This document shows, piece after piece, positions 10,529 to 18,787 of a DNA stretch of 64,000 nt. Source of the stretch: Acinetobacter silvestris. GTDB lineage: Bacteria > Pseudomonadota > Gammaproteobacteria > Pseudomonadales > Moraxellaceae. Position 1 is the first letter of the stretch, and every line of letters starts with the position of its first letter. Both the position numbers and the translations under genes were made by a program. The stretch covers positions 62,001 to 126,000 of the forward strand of contig NZ_NEGB01000007.1 of the NCBI RefSeq assembly GCF_002135235.1, written 5' to 3'. Below the pieces are notes generated by a model. It did no database searches and was not told the origin of the DNA. It saw only the letters and a list, made by a program, of their open reading frames with translations.

Positions 10529-11346
10529 ATGAAACGACATGATGTTTGGATTATTTTAGCGGGTTACTTAGCCGCGATGCATGTTGGGAAACTTGCCACA
10601 ATTATTCCAATTTTACAAAAATAACTAGATATTTCTCTAACACAAGCCGGCTTGGCCTTATCACTGGTTCAAGCCGCAGGAATGTTCTTTGCATTGAGTT
10701 TTGGGGTCTTATCAGAAAAAATCGGCTTAAAAAAATGCTTCCTTTCCGGCCTGATCATTTTAGGTTGTGCCAGCATCGGTGGGCTGCTCACTGACAACAT
10801 TTATAGTCTATTTTTATTGCGCTTTTTTGAAGGGATTGGTTTTTTACCCAGTATTTATCTGAATCATCAAATTCAACTTAAAAGTGCAGGCGCACTGACT
10901 GCATTCGTCTCTATTGCCAATATCCTTGGGACACTGGCTGCTGGCCTACTTTTACATCGTGGATTACAGCCCAAAACCTTGATGCGATACGGTTTTGGCA
11001 CCATGTTGCTGATGAGTTGGATTACGTTCTATTTATCAAGTTATTTAGCCTTCGGTTGGCAATATTTAAGTGTGATTTTATTTTCTACGATCGGCGGATT
11101 TATTCCCGCGACAGTATTTTCCACTAGTTTGTATATGCACCACAACATAATGCGATTGCTGCAAATGTCGGACTTATTTTACAACTTTCCACATTGGCGC
11201 AATTTTTACTGCCACCGTTGAGTGCTTTATTGGTTTCATATACACACAATTGGAGCAATATCGTCTGGATTACCACGGTGCTGTCCAGTTTAGGATTAGC
11301 CATAGTTTGGCAACTTTTTAAAACACATCCTTATTCAAGGATATAA
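10529..11346 (+). pseudogene. MFS transporter, inactivated by a nonsense codon and a frameshift
   Basis: Reading from the ATG gives MKRHDVWIILAGYLAAMHVG, then a TAA at codon 32 (10622-10624). The same frame then continues through ISLTQAGLALSLVQAAGMFF and further hydrophobic helices. Near 11131-11137 the frame shifts: an extra AT in TATATGC moves the reading frame. After it the neighbouring frame continues as NAIAANVGLILQLSTLAQ and ends at 11346. The restored protein would be about 270 residues with roughly eight membrane segments, so it was either a short family member or has also lost sequence. It resembles CynX/NimT-type MFS permeases. The substrate is unknown. Confidence 0.85.
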
Positions 11347-11372
11347 AAAAGAGCCGCATTCGGCTCTTTTTT
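11345..11372. terminator. Bidirectional terminator between the MFS pseudogene and gshB
   Basis: Hairpin GAGCCG/CGGCTC with A-tract and T-tract flanks on both sides. It can serve the plus-strand pseudogene and the minus-strand gshB. Confidence 0.85.
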
Positions 11373-11387
11373 ATAAATCATTTAAAC

Positions 11388-12335
11388 CTATGCCGATGGA
11401 CGACCTTGCTCGAGTACATCAAATAAATCATCTGCAATTGAAGTACCAAATGTTGCATCAATTTCACGAATACAAGTTGGGCTGGTCACATTAATTTCAG
11501 TGACATAATTTCCAATCACATCCACCCCCACAAAAACCAAACCTTTTGCTCTTAAAACAGGGCCAATTTTTGCCGCAATGGCTTTATCATTTTCCGTTAA
11601 AGGACGTGCTTCACCTAGCCCACCTGCCGCAAGATTGCCACGAACTTCACCATTTTGTGGAATACGCGCTAAGCAATAAGGTACTGGCTCACCATTAATC
11701 ATCAAAATGCGTTTGTCGCCCTCAACAATTTCAGGAATATAACGCTGTGCCATAATTGGTTGAGTGCCATTATTGGTCAGCATTTCAATCGTCGAGCCAA
11801 TATTGATGCCATCTTGATATAGGCGAAAAATACCTGTACCGCCCATGCCATCAAGTGGTTTTACAATCACATCCACCTGTTCTTTCAGAAACTCACGAAT
11901 CAAACTGTCCTGTGAAGTAACTAAAGTAGGTACTTGTAGCTCTGGAAACTGTGTCGCAAAAAGTTTTTCGTTGCAGTCACGTAGGCTTTGTGGCTTGTTA
12001 ATAATCCACGCCCCTTCTCGTTCCGCTTGTTCTAAAATATAGGTAGCATAAACAAAGTTCATATCGAAAGGTGGATCCTTACGCATCAACACCACATCAT
12101 AATCTGCAATCGATTCTTTTTTTGGCTCGCCCAATTCATAGTAATGATTGTAGTCTTCGAACACTTTTAAAGGTGAAATCAAACCAAAAGCTTTACCTTG
12201 ATCGATATATAAATCTTGCTGTAATGTATAACCTAGTTCATGTCCACGACGAGAAGCCGCCCATAGCATAGCCATCGTCGAATCTTTTTTAAGGTTTACA
12301 TTTTCGATGGGATCCATCACAACAAGTACGCGCAT
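11388..12335 (-). CDS. gshB: Glutathione synthetase
   Basis: ATP-grasp ligase joining glycine to gamma-glutamylcysteine, the second step of glutathione synthesis. The N-terminal MRVLVVMDPIENVNLKKDST matches the prokaryotic GshB signature. The nucleotide-binding stretch VDVIVKPLDGMGGTGIFRL and the C-terminal metal loop INVTSPTCIREID are present. Its 315 residues match the E. coli length (316). The partner gshA is in the same window near 28 kb, not linked. Confidence 0.97.
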   Translation of the reverse strand: MRVLVVMDPIENVNLKKDSTMAMLWAASRRGHELGYTLQQDLYIDQGKAFGLISPLKVFEDYNHYYELGEPKKESIADYDVVLMRKDPPFDMNFVYATYILEQAEREGAWIINKPQSLRDCNEKLFATQFPELQVPTLVTSQDSLIREFLKEQVDVIVKPLDGMGGTGIFRLYQDGINIGSTIEMLTNNGTQPIMAQRYIPEIVEGDKRILMINGEPVPYCLARIPQNGEVRGNLAAGGLGEARPLTENDKAIAAKIGPVLRAKGLVFVGVDVIGNYVTEINVTSPTCIREIDATFGTSIADDLFDVLEQGRPSA

Positions 12336-12451
12336 ATCTTTTACTCTGATATTTTTAAATTGGGAAAAGTATAGCGGAGATTACTGAAATGTGTTTTCAC
12401 ATTCTCACTAAAGCTTTATCTATAATTGTGAAGATCAATCAGGAGCAACAT

Positions 12452-12658
12452 ATGCAGCAAGCGATTATTGGCTTTCATTTAGATGATGAACAGCATTGGG
12501 TTGCTGACTTAGCTTGCAGTCACGCACAACATGTTCGACACAATCCACCGTGGCAAAACCGCCCATGGGTAACGACTGAAGCAGGACGTAAAGAGAAATT
12601 AGGGATGATGTTGGAATGTAAGCAATGTGACAAAAATTTCCCCATTTACTCAGATTAA
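12452..12658 (+). CDS. DUF3565 domain protein (small, Cys/His-rich)
   Basis: A 68-residue protein starting MQQAIIGFHLDDEQHWVADL. The ATG is preceded by AGGAG at an ideal distance; an upstream extension to 12389 is not supported. The pattern ACSHAQHVRHNPPW followed by LECKQCD supplies Cys and His residues that could bind a metal. It matches the DUF3565 family, whose function is unknown. It stands alone between gshB (divergent) and pyrE (convergent). Confidence 0.8.
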   Translation: MQQAIIGFHLDDEQHWVADLACSHAQHVRHNPPWQNRPWVTTEAGRKEKLGMMLECKQCDKNFPIYSD

Positions 12659-12845
12659 GGTGATTGTGCTTTTCACATTTAAATAAAGAGTTTTCGCACA
12701 AGTTCATTCTACTTTTAATTTGAATCACTTGATCCATTGCAAAATAGAGAAAATTTATGGCAGGGATATAAAATTACACGGATTTTTTATCGAGATTGAA
12801 ATCTAAAATTTTTTGCCTAAACCAAATATATTTTTTATTCTAAAA

Positions 12846-12870
12846 CTTAGGACGTTATTTACGTCCTAAG
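12846..12870 (-). terminator. Terminator of pyrE
   Basis: Perfect inverted repeat CTTAGGACGT/ACGTCCTAAG with a five-base loop, 29 bp past the pyrE stop on the minus strand and followed by TTTT. Confidence 0.75.
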
Positions 12871-12898
12871 CTAATATTCTTGTTTTTAATCTAACAGC

Positions 12899-13549
12899 TT
12901 AAATTCCATATTTCACACGGTAATCTTCCATTTTCGCTAAAGCGTCTTTTTCACCTTTCGCAGCCAAAAAGTCCATTAAATCTTTCATGGTAATTAACGC
13001 ATGCACTGGAATTTCAAGCTCTTGCTGAACTTCTTGAATTGCAGATAAAGTCCCTTGACCTTTTTCTTCACGGTCTAAAGCAACCAATACGCCTGCAATT
13101 GTTGCACCAGCATTTTTAAGAATGGTGACCACTTCACGAATCGCAGTCCCTGCCGTGATGACATCATCAATGATCCAAACTTTTTTACCTTCAACAGAAG
13201 CACCAACCAATACACCACCTTCACCATGGTCTTTAGCTTCTTTACGGTTAAAACCCCAAGGTACACTTACGCCATGCACTTGTGACAAAGCCACAGCCGT
13301 TGCGGCTACAAATGGAATACCTTTATACGCAGGGCCAAAAATCACTTCCACGTTGTTACATTGTGTTAATTTATCTGCATAACCTTGAGCTAAAAGCGAT
13401 AATGCTTCACCATCGTTGAGTAAACCCGCATTAAAAAAATAAGGGCTCACACGACCTGATTTTAAAGTAAACTCACCAAATTTAAGCACACCACGTGATA
13501 ATGCGAGTTCGATAAAAGCTTGTGGGTCAAATTGAGCTGGCGTTGACAT
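12899..13549 (-). CDS. pyrE: Orotate phosphoribosyltransferase
   Basis: Transfers phosphoribose from PRPP to orotate in pyrimidine synthesis. The PRPP-binding loop is VWIIDDVITAGTAIREV. The active-site flexible loop is seen as RKEAKDHGEGG. The ATG used gives MSTPAQFDPQAFIELALSRG with a GGAG site; the in-frame extension of 32 codons would overlap the crc leader. The resulting 216 residues agree with the family. It is divergent from crc with about 40 bp between starts, as in Pseudomonas. Confidence 0.97.
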   Translation of the reverse strand: MSTPAQFDPQAFIELALSRGVLKFGEFTLKSGRVSPYFFNAGLLNDGEALSLLAQGYADKLTQCNNVEVIFGPAYKGIPFVAATAVALSQVHGVSVPWGFNRKEAKDHGEGGVLVGASVEGKKVWIIDDVITAGTAIREVVTILKNAGATIAGVLVALDREEKGQGTLSAIQEVQQELEIPVHALITMKDLMDFLAAKGEKDALAKMEDYRVKYGI

Positions 13550-13590
13550 GAGGTGCTCCAAAAATTCATACATTGAGGTTATGACTGCGC

Positions 13591-14409
13591 ATGATACCAA
13601 AGAGTAGCTATCCAAGTGATCAAAAAATTTTAAGAGTCGTTTCAATTAACGTCAATGGACTACGTTCTTCTGTCACCAAAGGCTTACTGGAGTGGTTAGA
13701 AAAGTCTGAGGCAGATGTGGTATGCATGCAAGAAAGTCGTATTACTCATGTTCAATGGACTGATAAATTCAAACCTGAAGGCTGGCATACCCATCTTTTC
13801 CCAGCTGAAAAACCGGGCTATGCGGGTACTGCAATCTATAGCCGCCTCCCCTTTATTTCAGTTAAAAATGGACTCGGCTTTGAACTTGCTGACAGTCAAG
13901 GTCGTTTTATTGCAGCTGAATTTGATCTAGGTTTAGAGCAAACTGTTCATATTTGCTCCCTCTATTTGCCTTCAGGCTCTTCAGGCGATGAAGCCCAAGC
14001 ACGCAAAGATCATTTTTTAGAACAATACCAACAAATTTTAAAACAATGGCGCGATGAAAATAAATCAGTCATCGTCTGTGGTGATTACAATATCGTGCAT
14101 AAGCGGATTGATATTAAAAACTGGTCAGGCAATCAAAAATCATCGGGTTGTTTACCCCATGAACGTGCATGGCTCGATCATATTTATGATGATCTCGGCT
14201 ATGTGGATACTTTCCGTGAAGTGCGTAAAGAAGCGGAACTTTACTCTTGGTGGTCCAACCGAGGCCAAGCACGCGCTAAAAATGTGGGTTGGCGCATTGA
14301 TTACCATGCTTGCTCACCGGACTGGAAAGACCGCACGGTCAATGCTTGGGTCTATAAAGAGGAATGGTTTAGTGATCATGCCCCAGTGATTATTGATTAT
14401 CAAATTTAG
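13591..14409 (+). CDS. crc: Exonuclease III-family protein, probable Crc catabolite repression regulator
   Basis: 272 residues of the endonuclease/exonuclease/phosphatase fold. Its position divergent from pyrE and several stretches match Pseudomonas Crc rather than housekeeping ExoIII: GLLEWL, LPSGSSGDE, ERAWLDHIYDDLGYVD and SWWSNRGQARAKNVGWRIDY. Pseudomonas Crc acts with Hfq to block translation of catabolic mRNAs and has lost nuclease residues. Here the ExoIII-type residues remain: Asn in SINVNG, Glu48 in CMQESR, Asp and Asn in CGDYNIVH, and SDHAP at the C-terminus. The spacing to any ribosome site is poor, so the start is the less certain part. Confidence 0.85.
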   Translation: MIPKSSYPSDQKILRVVSINVNGLRSSVTKGLLEWLEKSEADVVCMQESRITHVQWTDKFKPEGWHTHLFPAEKPGYAGTAIYSRLPFISVKNGLGFELADSQGRFIAAEFDLGLEQTVHICSLYLPSGSSGDEAQARKDHFLEQYQQILKQWRDENKSVIVCGDYNIVHKRIDIKNWSGNQKSSGCLPHERAWLDHIYDDLGYVDTFREVRKEAELYSWWSNRGQARAKNVGWRIDYHACSPDWKDRTVNAWVYKEEWFSDHAPVIIDYQI

Positions 14410-14439
14410 TTCGCTGCTTCACATTAAGTGAACGAGTGT

Positions 14440-14468
14440 TTACTCAATATAGGTAAATTTCGTACAAT
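14440..14468 (+). promoter_or_regulatory. Putative promoter of the GGA-rich small RNA
   Basis: A TACAAT -10 box at 14463-14468 sits 17 bp after TTACTC, a fair -35 box. A short inverted repeat, TTTAC at 14439-14443 and GTAAA at 14453-14457, overlaps it and could be an activator or repressor site. It does not match the Pseudomonas GacA consensus well. Confidence 0.45.
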
Positions 14469-14474
14469 ATTTGT

Positions 14475-14680
14475 CGTGTTAGCGCATTTTTATTCAAGAT
14501 CAATAAGTGCATTATTGCTGCACGGCACAGGGACATGGTCAGGATGACCACAAAGGGATAGGACGCCGTAGGATGGATAGAAAACAATTACGTTAAGTAG
14601 TTGTTTTCCAAGGATGAGACAATGGACGTTATATTGAGACCCGCATGATCAGGATGATTAAATGCGGGTTTTCTCTTTTT
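14475..14680 (+). ncRNA. Probable CsrA/RsmA-sequestering small RNA (CsrB/RsmZ type)
   Basis: About 205 nt without a protein frame. It carries nine GGA motifs at 14531, 14542, 14556, 14561, 14571, 14575, 14612, 14624 and 14652. At least two lie in hairpin loops: TGGTC-AGGAT-GACCA at 14536-14550 and ATC-AGGAT-GAT inside the terminator loop. ACGGC and GCCGT (around 14522 and 14564) close an outer stem around four motifs, and GAAAACAA/TTGTTTTC forms another helix. The 3' end is a classic terminator. GGA motifs in loops and linkers that titrate CsrA/RsmA are the hallmark of CsrB, RsmY and RsmZ RNAs. The family assignment is by pattern; start and size are estimates. Confidence 0.78.
14639..14680 (+). 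terminator. Terminator of the GGA-rich small RNA
   Basis: ACCCGCAT/ATGCGGGT stem whose loop contains an AGGAT motif, followed by TTTTCTCTTTTT. Confidence 0.85.
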
Positions 14681-14918
14681 ATAATCTTTAACCCTACCAT
14701 CTATTTTATTTATTCAATTTAAAAATAATTTTTTACTTTATCAGTTTCACTACTTTAGTTTCGACTCTACTGATACCTCTCATTATCCTGAACTTTGTTT
14801 GCATTTTAATGACATTTAGTACGACTTAAATGCTTGATTATTTATTACTAACAATTGCACTTTATCAATTCGTTTTGCTACTCTGCTCAATCTGCATAAA
14901 CAAAGTGATTGAGGCTAA
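14681..14918. other. Intergenic region before the ArsC-like gene
   Basis: About 240 AT-rich bases with no credible reading frame. It presumably holds the promoter of the following gene. Confidence 0.4.
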
Positions 14919-15269
14919 ATGATGTTAAAAATTTATGGTATTAAGAATTGTAATTCTATGAAAAAAGCATTTGATTTACTCAATGAACTAGGCTTGTCAT
15001 ATGAGTTTCATGATTATAAAAAACAAGGTGTTGATACACTTACTGTAAAAAATTGGCTTGATCAAGTGGGTGCGGAACTTATTCTAAATAAAAAAGGCAC
15101 CACTTGGAAAAAATTAACTGAACAAGAGCAACAGCAGGCATTATCCAGTGAAGAAGCACTCATTCTCGCACTAACGACGCATACCAGTTTAATCAAACGT
15201 CCTGTGATTGATTTTGGACAGGGCTTTGTAGTTGGATTTAATGAAGATCACATCCGTACTCTAAAATAA
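14919..15269 (+). CDS. ArsC/Spx-family thioredoxin-fold protein (YffB-like)
   Basis: 116 residues, a compact member of the arsenate reductase/Spx family. The single N-terminal cysteine in YGIKNCNSMKKAF is the family's redox position, with serine in place of a second cysteine. WLDQVGAELILNKKGTTWKK and the C-terminal LIKRPVIDFGQGFVVGF match YffB-type proteins. Members of this branch are not proven arsenate reductases; a glutathione-linked reductase role is only suggested. ATGATG offers two starts after a GAGG site. It is transcribed alone. Confidence 0.82.
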   Translation: MMLKIYGIKNCNSMKKAFDLLNELGLSYEFHDYKKQGVDTLTVKNWLDQVGAELILNKKGTTWKKLTEQEQQQALSSEEALILALTTHTSLIKRPVIDFGQGFVVGFNEDHIRTLK

Positions 15270-15308
15270 ATACTCAAATTAAATTCAAAATATTTTTGAG
15301 TTTTTCAT

Positions 15309-15340
15309 AAAAAAGCCTGAATAAATTCAGGCTTTTATTT
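15309..15340. terminator. Bidirectional terminator between the ArsC-like and DUF2147 genes
   Basis: AAAAGCCTGAA/TTCAGGCTTTT hairpin between two convergent genes. Confidence 0.85.
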
Positions 15341-15355
15341 ATTTTTTAAACCAAT

Positions 15356-15796
15356 TTAATTGGCACGAATCCAAGTTTGGTTACGACCTAAAACTGAAAC
15401 CCCAATATAACCGCGTAGTGTTAGTTTATTACCGGCTAACTCGCCTTTCAATTTATAAGTTTTACCATTTTTTGGATCTAAGATTGTACCGCCATCATAA
15501 CTTTTCCCCCCAGTATTTTTTAAACCGTGCACAATTGTCACACCTTTTAAAGGTTTGTTGTGATATGGCCCCTCACACTTCTCACAAGATGTTTCTTCAC
15601 CTGGGGTTAAAATACTTTGAATTGTAGCGGACAAAGTCCCATTCTTTTGTTCTGTAAATTTAACCAGTGCTTTAGGTTGGTTGGTTTGGTCATCAATGGT
15701 TTTCCAAACAGTGCCATTCAACGGATCAGCAGCATTTGCAAATACAGTCGTTGCAAGTAATCCTAATGCAAGTACAATTTTTTTCATTTTTTTCAT
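15356..15796 (-). CDS. Exported DUF2147 protein
   Basis: 146 residues with a signal peptide, MKKIVLALGLLATTVFANA, and the DUF2147 pattern after it: GTVWKTIDDQTNQPKALVKF, CEKCEG, and the C-terminal LRGYIGVSVLGRNQTWIR. DUF2147 proteins are small, exported beta-rich proteins of unknown role, often in environmental Proteobacteria. Two ATG codons nine bases apart follow a TAGGA site, so the true start may be three codons later. The two cysteines in CEKCEG could form a disulphide or bind metal. Confidence 0.85.
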   Translation of the reverse strand: MKKMKKIVLALGLLATTVFANAADPLNGTVWKTIDDQTNQPKALVKFTEQKNGTLSATIQSILTPGEETSCEKCEGPYHNKPLKGVTIVHGLKNTGGKSYDGGTILDPKNGKTYKLKGELAGNKLTLRGYIGVSVLGRNQTWIRAN

Positions 15797-15940
15797 TTTC
15801 CTAGTCAAATTTGACTTCTACAGTATTCAAAAATCACAACAAATTTGCAATTTTTGAATGTGACTATTTAGTGTACCCTTGTAACAAATGTTGGTGAACT
15901 CATCAAAAACAAGACTAAATCCAGACCATACGGAAAATGC

Positions 15941-16855
15941 ATGAAAATTAATCCTGCGCTGAAACAATATATAACAGAAACTGTGCTAAAAACGAGCTTT
16001 AAAATACCCAGTCGTTTTAATTTACCTCCAACCAGTTTACGTTTTGCTTTAGAACAACTCACTAAAGTTTTTCCACAACGCAAAGATGTTCAGATTCGAT
16101 CATTAAGAATTGTAGGCATTCATGCTGAGGAAATTAAGCCTCAAGTTAAAACCACGCAAATGATTTTGCATATTCATGGTGGTGCATTTTTTGTTGGTTC
16201 TTTAAATACCCATCGTGCCTTTCTATCTGAAATTGCAGCACGGACTCAAATGCAAGTTCTGCATATTGATTACCCCTTGGCGCCAGAACATCACTATCCA
16301 GAAGCCAGTGATGCCATATACGATATCTATCAACAACTTATTGATCAGGGTATTCAGCCCAAAGACATTATTGTGTCAGGCGATTCTTGTGGTGCAAACT
16401 TAGCACTCGCATTAGCACTACGTCTAAAAGAGGAAGATCCAGCTCAATTACCGAGTGCACTGATTCTAATGTCACCTTTTTTAGATTTGACCTTAACCAG
16501 TGAATCTCTACGCTATAATGCCAAACACGATGCGTTACTTTCAGTTGAAGCTCTTGAAACAGGAATCGAATTTTACGTCCCTAAAGGTATCGATAAATCA
16601 CTGCCACAGTTGTCTCCAATCTATGGTGACTTAAAAGGATTGCCACCAACACTGGTACAAATTGGTTCAAAAGAAATACTTTTAGATGATGCCGCACGTT
16701 TCGAAGAATATGCTAAAGAAGCTGGCGTAGCTGTGACCTATAAAATCTATACAGGCATGTGGCATAATTTTCAAATGTTTAGCCCATGGTTTGAAGAAGC
16801 CAAACGATCATTAGCAGATCTTGCTGAATTCGCCCATAAAATCGATCAAGACTAA
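15941..16855 (+). CDS. Alpha/beta hydrolase of the hormone-sensitive lipase family
   Basis: 304-residue cytosolic esterase or lipase. The oxyanion-hole motif HIHGGAFFVGS, the nucleophile elbow GDSCGANLALA, the Asp in IGSKEILLDDA and the His in GMWHNFQMF together give the full catalytic triad of the HSL (bacterial family IV) group. These enzymes cleave short-chain acyl esters; the natural substrate is unknown. It is a single gene followed by a long hairpin. Confidence 0.88.
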   Translation: MKINPALKQYITETVLKTSFKIPSRFNLPPTSLRFALEQLTKVFPQRKDVQIRSLRIVGIHAEEIKPQVKTTQMILHIHGGAFFVGSLNTHRAFLSEIAARTQMQVLHIDYPLAPEHHYPEASDAIYDIYQQLIDQGIQPKDIIVSGDSCGANLALALALRLKEEDPAQLPSALILMSPFLDLTLTSESLRYNAKHDALLSVEALETGIEFYVPKGIDKSLPQLSPIYGDLKGLPPTLVQIGSKEILLDDAARFEEYAKEAGVAVTYKIYTGMWHNFQMFSPWFEEAKRSLADLAEFAHKIDQD

Positions 16856-16859
16856 AGCA

Positions 16860-16889
16860 GCACTGGTCAACCACCGTGTTGACCAGTGC
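16860..16889 (+). terminator. Long hairpin after the esterase gene
   Basis: Perfect 12-bp inverted repeat GCACTGGTCAAC/GTTGACCAGTGC with a six-base loop, four bases after the esterase stop. It lacks a T tract (CTCGAATA follows), so it may stabilise the 3' end rather than terminate intrinsically. Confidence 0.5.
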
Positions 16890-17112
16890 CTCGAATATAA
16901 AAATAATACAAGCACTTCAACTCAAATCTTCATTTAGACCCAAATTCAACAACTCAAACCAAGTGCAAAATAAATCACGTTTTTGTTGATAAAATGCTAA
17001 TAATATCGTTTAATTAATAAACCAAAATTTGGTAAAGATTATAAAAATTGCTATGTTGAGATAAGCCTACAAAAAACTAAAAATATTTTAAAAATAAGGA
17101 TGGTAAATTATA

Positions 17113-17715
17113 ATGAACCATACAATCAATTCGGAACGACATCATCGTCTACATGTTTTTTTTAAAAATGTAATTAAAAATAAATTTATAAATCCTTGGA
17201 TCAGTAAGTATCAAAATATAAATCCCGTTGCAATTGACCCACTCACAGGCATCTACAATCAGTTCGGTATTAATTCTTATCTCAAAGAATTACATCCACA
17301 AGTTGGGGTCGATTATGCAATTATTTTATTAAATGTCGATAATTTTAAACAAATTCAACAAGAGTTTGGCTTGAAATATGCTGATACGGCTTTACTCAGC
17401 ATTGCAACTATTCTGTCTCAGCATTTACATGACACAGATCTTATTGGCCGTTATAGTGAACATGAATTCATCATGATCTTAAGCAACACCAATTTAGAAC
17501 AAGCCAAACATGTGACCCAAAACTTAGCACGCCTGATTCAAACCAAAACCATTAAAGTACAAACGAAATCTATACTCTTACAAGCCAGCTGCGGGATCTC
17601 TATTTCAACGCCAGAAGCGTTGAGCAATCAAGTGCTACAACAAGCCGATCAAGCTTTATTCGTTGCAAAGTCTCATGGTTGTAACCAAATTCGAGATCAA
17701 AATACTGCACAATAA
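17113..17715 (+). CDS. GGDEF-domain protein with degenerate active site (SEHEF)
   Basis: 200 residues with a short basic N-terminus and one GGDEF domain from about residue 42 (DPLTGIYNQFG) to 193. The fold markers are present: LLNVDNFKQIQQEFG, the signature region GRYSEHEF, and the closing ADQALFVAKSHGCNQI. The catalytic GGDEF is SEHEF at residues 115-119, so both glycines and the key Asp are changed and c-di-GMP synthesis is unlikely. There is no EAL or sensory domain. It may act as a receptor or regulator, or be decaying. A broken GGDEF fragment follows directly downstream. Confidence 0.8.
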   Translation: MNHTINSERHHRLHVFFKNVIKNKFINPWISKYQNINPVAIDPLTGIYNQFGINSYLKELHPQVGVDYAIILLNVDNFKQIQQEFGLKYADTALLSIATILSQHLHDTDLIGRYSEHEFIMILSNTNLEQAKHVTQNLARLIQTKTIKVQTKSILLQASCGISISTPEALSNQVLQQADQALFVAKSHGCNQIRDQNTAQ

Positions 17716-17755
17716 ATAAAAATTAAATTTGGACTCACTTAGTTGACGTTCAAAA

Positions 17756-17965
17756 ATGGATCTAGCCAATAATCTTGTGGAACAATGTAGGCAAGCCATC
17801 CAAAACCTTTATATTCCGCTCAATGAATAACCTGTGATTCATTTAACGGCAAGTTTTAGTATTGCTATGCATACCCACACGATTCAACTGAACAAATCAT
17901 TTGCCATGCAGATCAAGCTGTATATCTGGCAAAAAACGCGATTGCAACCCAATTCAGGTTACAGC
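17756..17965 (+). pseudogene. GGDEF-domain C-terminal fragment (remnant)
   Basis: Translation gives MDLANNLVEQCRQAIQNL, a TAA at 17828-17830, then HLTASFSIAM. After a +1 shift it continues with HADQAVYLAKNAIATQF. This order (helix, TxSxGIA-like strand, ADQALYxAK) is the last third of a GGDEF domain. It carries a stop and a frameshift, so it is a remnant of a second, formerly complete gene or of a duplicated end of the gene upstream. It lies between the SEHEF gene and the convergent GST gene. Confidence 0.7.
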
Positions 17966-17987
17966 TTATGCTTAAATCAAATGAACA

Positions 17988-18665
17988 TTAATATTTTGTA
18001 CGGTATGGTTCTTCACATTCAACAAGGTGATGTTCTCTTTTTGCTTCTTGTATCCACTGTTGTGTTGCCGTATTGCTTAATATACTTTGCATATAGCGCT
18101 GACTTTCGTCGTTCAAAGGAATGCCATAACTGATAAAGCGCATCACAATAGGTGCGTAAAATGCATCAGCAATAGTGAAATCTTCACCACACAGAAACCC
18201 ATCTATATTTGGACGAGCATTCCAAAGCGCTTCAATACGCTGTACATCATGTTGCAATTGCACACTTTCCTGCCAAAACTTTTTGCCGACCGTTGTCAAT
18301 TCTGCTTCAATATTCATTGGACAAATACTACGTAATGCCATGAATCCACTATGCATTTCTGCAGTAATCGAACGTGCTCGCGCACGTGACTTGACCTGTT
18401 GTGGCCATAATTTTTTATCAGGATATAATTCTGCAAGGTACTCACAAATGGCTAATGAGTCCCAAACAATCAAATCATCATGCTTCAGTACTGGAACTTT
18501 TCCCGTTGGATTAATCGAAAGAATTTTTTGTTTAAATGCACCATCAATCTGAAAATCATCAAATGGAATTAAATACTCTTGAAAGGGTATGTCAAAGTTT
18601 TTCAAGACCAACCAAGCGCGCATTGACCAAGATGAATAGTTTTTATTGCCGATAAATAAATCCAT
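17988..18665 (-). CDS. Glutathione S-transferase
   Basis: 225 residues with a thioredoxin-like N-terminal domain, IGNKNYSSWSMRAWLVLKNF, in which the SSWS segment supplies the probable catalytic serine. The glutathione-binding cis-proline is in NPTGKVPVL, and the WDSLAICEYLAEL motif follows. An all-helical C-terminal domain includes CGEDFTIADAFYAPIV, the GST N-capping-box region. It probably conjugates or reduces electrophiles; the substrate is unknown. It is transcribed alone. Confidence 0.9.
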   Translation of the reverse strand: MDLFIGNKNYSSWSMRAWLVLKNFDIPFQEYLIPFDDFQIDGAFKQKILSINPTGKVPVLKHDDLIVWDSLAICEYLAELYPDKKLWPQQVKSRARARSITAEMHSGFMALRSICPMNIEAELTTVGKKFWQESVQLQHDVQRIEALWNARPNIDGFLCGEDFTIADAFYAPIVMRFISYGIPLNDESQRYMQSILSNTATQQWIQEAKREHHLVECEEPYRTKY

Positions 18666-18730
18666 AAGGATGTACTCTATGACTTAAAATGTGATCGAAC
18701 ATCTGACTCATCAGCATAAACTGATTCAAT

Positions 18731-18760
18731 AAAAAAGAGCAACTCTCTGAGTTGCTCTTT
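18731..18760 (-). terminator. Terminator of the outer-membrane barrel gene
   Basis: AAAGAGCAACTC/GAGTTGCTCTTT hairpin on the 3' side of the minus-strand gene ending at 18788, with a T run on that strand. Confidence 0.85.
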
Positions 18761-18787
18761 CTGTTATAGATCTGAAGGATTATGCTT

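Noticed and set aside
17834..18133. Separate small gene after the GGDEF protein
   Set aside because: It lies across the shifted GGDEF remnant and overlaps the convergent GST gene; the peptide has no independent similarity.
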